This document shows, one piece after another, positions 63,027 to 64,000 of a stretch of 64,000 nucleotides of DNA. The notes beneath the pieces are model-generated. The model was not told the DNA's origin, searched no databases, and saw nothing but the letters and a program-made list of their open reading frames with translations. Numbering within the stretch: position 1 is the first letter of the stretch; every line of letters starts with the position of its first letter. The stretch comes from Prorocentrum cordatum (taxonomy: Eukaryota; Sar; Dinophyceae; Prorocentrales; Prorocentraceae), in the NCBI GenBank assembly GCA_963575745.1, contig CAUYUJ010017895.1:135001-199000 (forward strand). Reading direction: 5' to 3'. A program made the position numbers and the translations under genes.

Positions 63027-63196
63027 TGCCTACCAGACCACCCAAACCCAACCCGAGAGCCCGAATGTCGGGCTGGGGGGGGGGAACACGTTCCACGCGT
63101 GTTTTTTCCGATGTCCCCCGACCCCCCCCCCACACTGGAGACGGAGGACAAGTCGGGGCCTTCGGGCTGGGGTGGAGGTGGTTTGGTGAGCGGTGA
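63027..63196 (+). mobile_element. IR-E element, copy 4
   Basis: CTACCAGACCACCCAAACCC at the left, CCTTCGGGCTGGGGTGGAGG then TGGTTTGGTGAGCGGTGA at the right. Internal GTTCCACGCGTGTTTTTTCC matches the other copies. The right arm has drifted most. Confidence 0.85.
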
Positions 63197-63283
63197 ATCT
63201 CGGCACGCCCCCCTCTGGGCCCAGGCCAGTGGCAGCGCGACGCCCAGGCGCCGCCCGGGGCCGACCCCCCCCCCAGCCGCAAG

Positions 63284-63574
63284 ACTGAACCTAAACGGTG
63301 TCTTTTGTTTTCATTTTGTTTTCGGTTTCCCTCGCTTTGTCTTCACTCCGCCTTTACCGCAAAACGACATCGAAGCGAAAACGGCCCACGAAATCGCCAA
63401 AACGCCGACTAGGGTTAAGTCGGGCCTGTCCTTCTACAGGGAGATTCTGAACGAAAAATAAAGCATACGCAAAAAATACTCAAAAGATGCCCAACAATAC
63501 TCAAACAATAGTCCCCAGAGTATTTTTTGACTATTTCTGAATACTCCCCCTGTAGAGGGACAGGCCTGACTTAA
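63284..63574 (+). mobile_element. IR-B element, copy 3, with its 5' companion module
   Basis: IR-B at 63415-63574 is 160 bp: TTAAGTCGGGCCTGTCC at the left, GGACAGGCCTGACTTAA at the right, with AGTCCCCAGAGTATTTTTTG inside. The companion 63284-63411 (AACGGTGTCTTTTGTTTTCA; AAAACGGCCCACGAAATCGC) matches 43011-43126. This is the best-preserved IR-B copy. Confidence 0.9.
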
Positions 63575-63790
63575 AGATTAGGTCCAGCCCTGCCCGGCCG
63601 CCAGAGGCTCCGCCCGAGGCGCGGGCCAGCAGCAGCAGCAGCGCCGACAGCGCGCCCAGGCCGCACTCGGCCACGGCGGCCGCAGGCCGCGCCAGCACGA
63701 CGTCGGCGTCCCGCGCCTGGGCGAGGCGGGCACGACCACGCGGGGCCCCCGCGCGCGCAGAAGCCCGCACGCGCAGCTCTGCCCGCGGCA

Positions 63791-64000
63791 GCTGGGCCTG
63801 CTTTCCACCACCACCATCACCACCATAAGCTGGATGGGGGGAAGGAGGAGTAGGAGGAGGAGGAGGAGGAGGAGGCGGCGGAGGAGGAGGAGGAGGAGGA
63901 GGAGGAGGCGGAGGAGGAGGAGGAGGAGGAGGTGGGGGAGCAGGAGGAGGACCCCCTTCCCCCTCCTCCTGTACGGTGGTGGTGGAAAGCAGGCCCATCA
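63791..64000 (+). mobile_element. IR-I element, copy 3, with internal (GGA)n (reaches the window edge)
   Basis: GGGCCTGCTTTCCACCACCA...ATAAGCTGGATGGGGGGAAG on the left and CCCCTTCCCCCTCCTCC...GGTGGTGGTGGAAAGCAGGCCC on the right. The GGA/GGC tract of about 110 bp lies between. The right terminus is inside the last 10 bases, so any target duplication cannot be checked. Confidence 0.8.

Overview
The window looks like nuclear DNA of a dinoflagellate, possibly a Prorocentrum-like species; the species guess is weak. Three things point there. First, there is a LINE-type retroelement (about 54.4-59.1 kb, minus strand) whose reverse transcriptase is followed by Cys/His finger motifs and a tail containing MPILMRMSLRHEQAINAL, a layout I associate with dinoflagellate LINEs. 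Second, the DNA is GC-rich and dominated by repeats, with few recognisable exons. Third, there is an extreme load of simple repeats and short inverted-repeat elements. A 100-N assembly gap lies at 12879-12978. I recognise no cellular protein gene, tRNA, rRNA or snRNA. The many long open frames across GGA/TCC, AC, GAT and satellite tracts are repeat artefacts. I did not see the dinoflagellate spliced-leader sequence, though I read for it only by eye.

The two protein-coding relics are both retroelement pol genes on the minus strand. The larger (54434 to about 59115) has an endonuclease/exonuclease/phosphatase domain, a reverse transcriptase with YADD, Cys/His fingers and a distinctive tail. It is interrupted by one in-frame TAA (57906-57908) and by a frame change near 55.26 kb. 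The smaller (about 47718-49160) is a heavily broken LINE reverse transcriptase with HADD at the active site.

The rest is a mosaic of short, non-autonomous, MITE-like elements that I grouped by comparing copies within the window. Local family names are: IR-A (5 copies, about 227-266 bp, CTGACTCCGGATCC ends); IR-B (3 full plus partial copies, about 160 bp, GTCGGGCCTGTCC ends); IR-C (3, CCGCGCGGA ends); IR-E (4, about 170 bp, AACCCAACCCGAA ends); IR-F (2, both 175 bp); IR-G (5, about 190-240 bp, repeated GTTCTTAGAAC); IR-H (7, about 170-190 bp, CCCAGAC ends); IR-I (3, GGCCTGTTTTCCACCACC ends enclosing GGA microsatellites); IR-J (3, about 160-180 bp). Single-copy foldbacks lie at 1304-1472, 10833-11009, 34933-35153, 43347-43510, 43977-44283 and 52602-52915. 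No transposase is visible, so any mobilising enzyme must lie elsewhere.

Layout: 0-13 kb holds IR elements, GC-rich DNA, a 73-bp tandem repeat and opposed GAT/ATC arrays. 13-16 kb and 27-36 kb hold arrays of a degenerate CCAAGAGGCCC repeat, each introduced by a TCTCGCCTTTTCGCTTCC-like header. About 29.2-30.06 kb and 35.24-36.13 kb are an inverted segmental duplication of roughly 0.9 kb flanked by TA-rich microsatellites. 31.85-33.48 kb and 36.80-38.82 kb are two related satellite arrays of about 90-100 bp period, the second split by two IR-A insertions. 39-53 kb is a dense IR-element mosaic with the broken RT. 54.4-59.1 kb is the large LINE. 60.7-61.4 kb is a pentamer/hexamer array. 61.4-61.75 kb is a composite palindrome, and the window ends inside an IR-I element.
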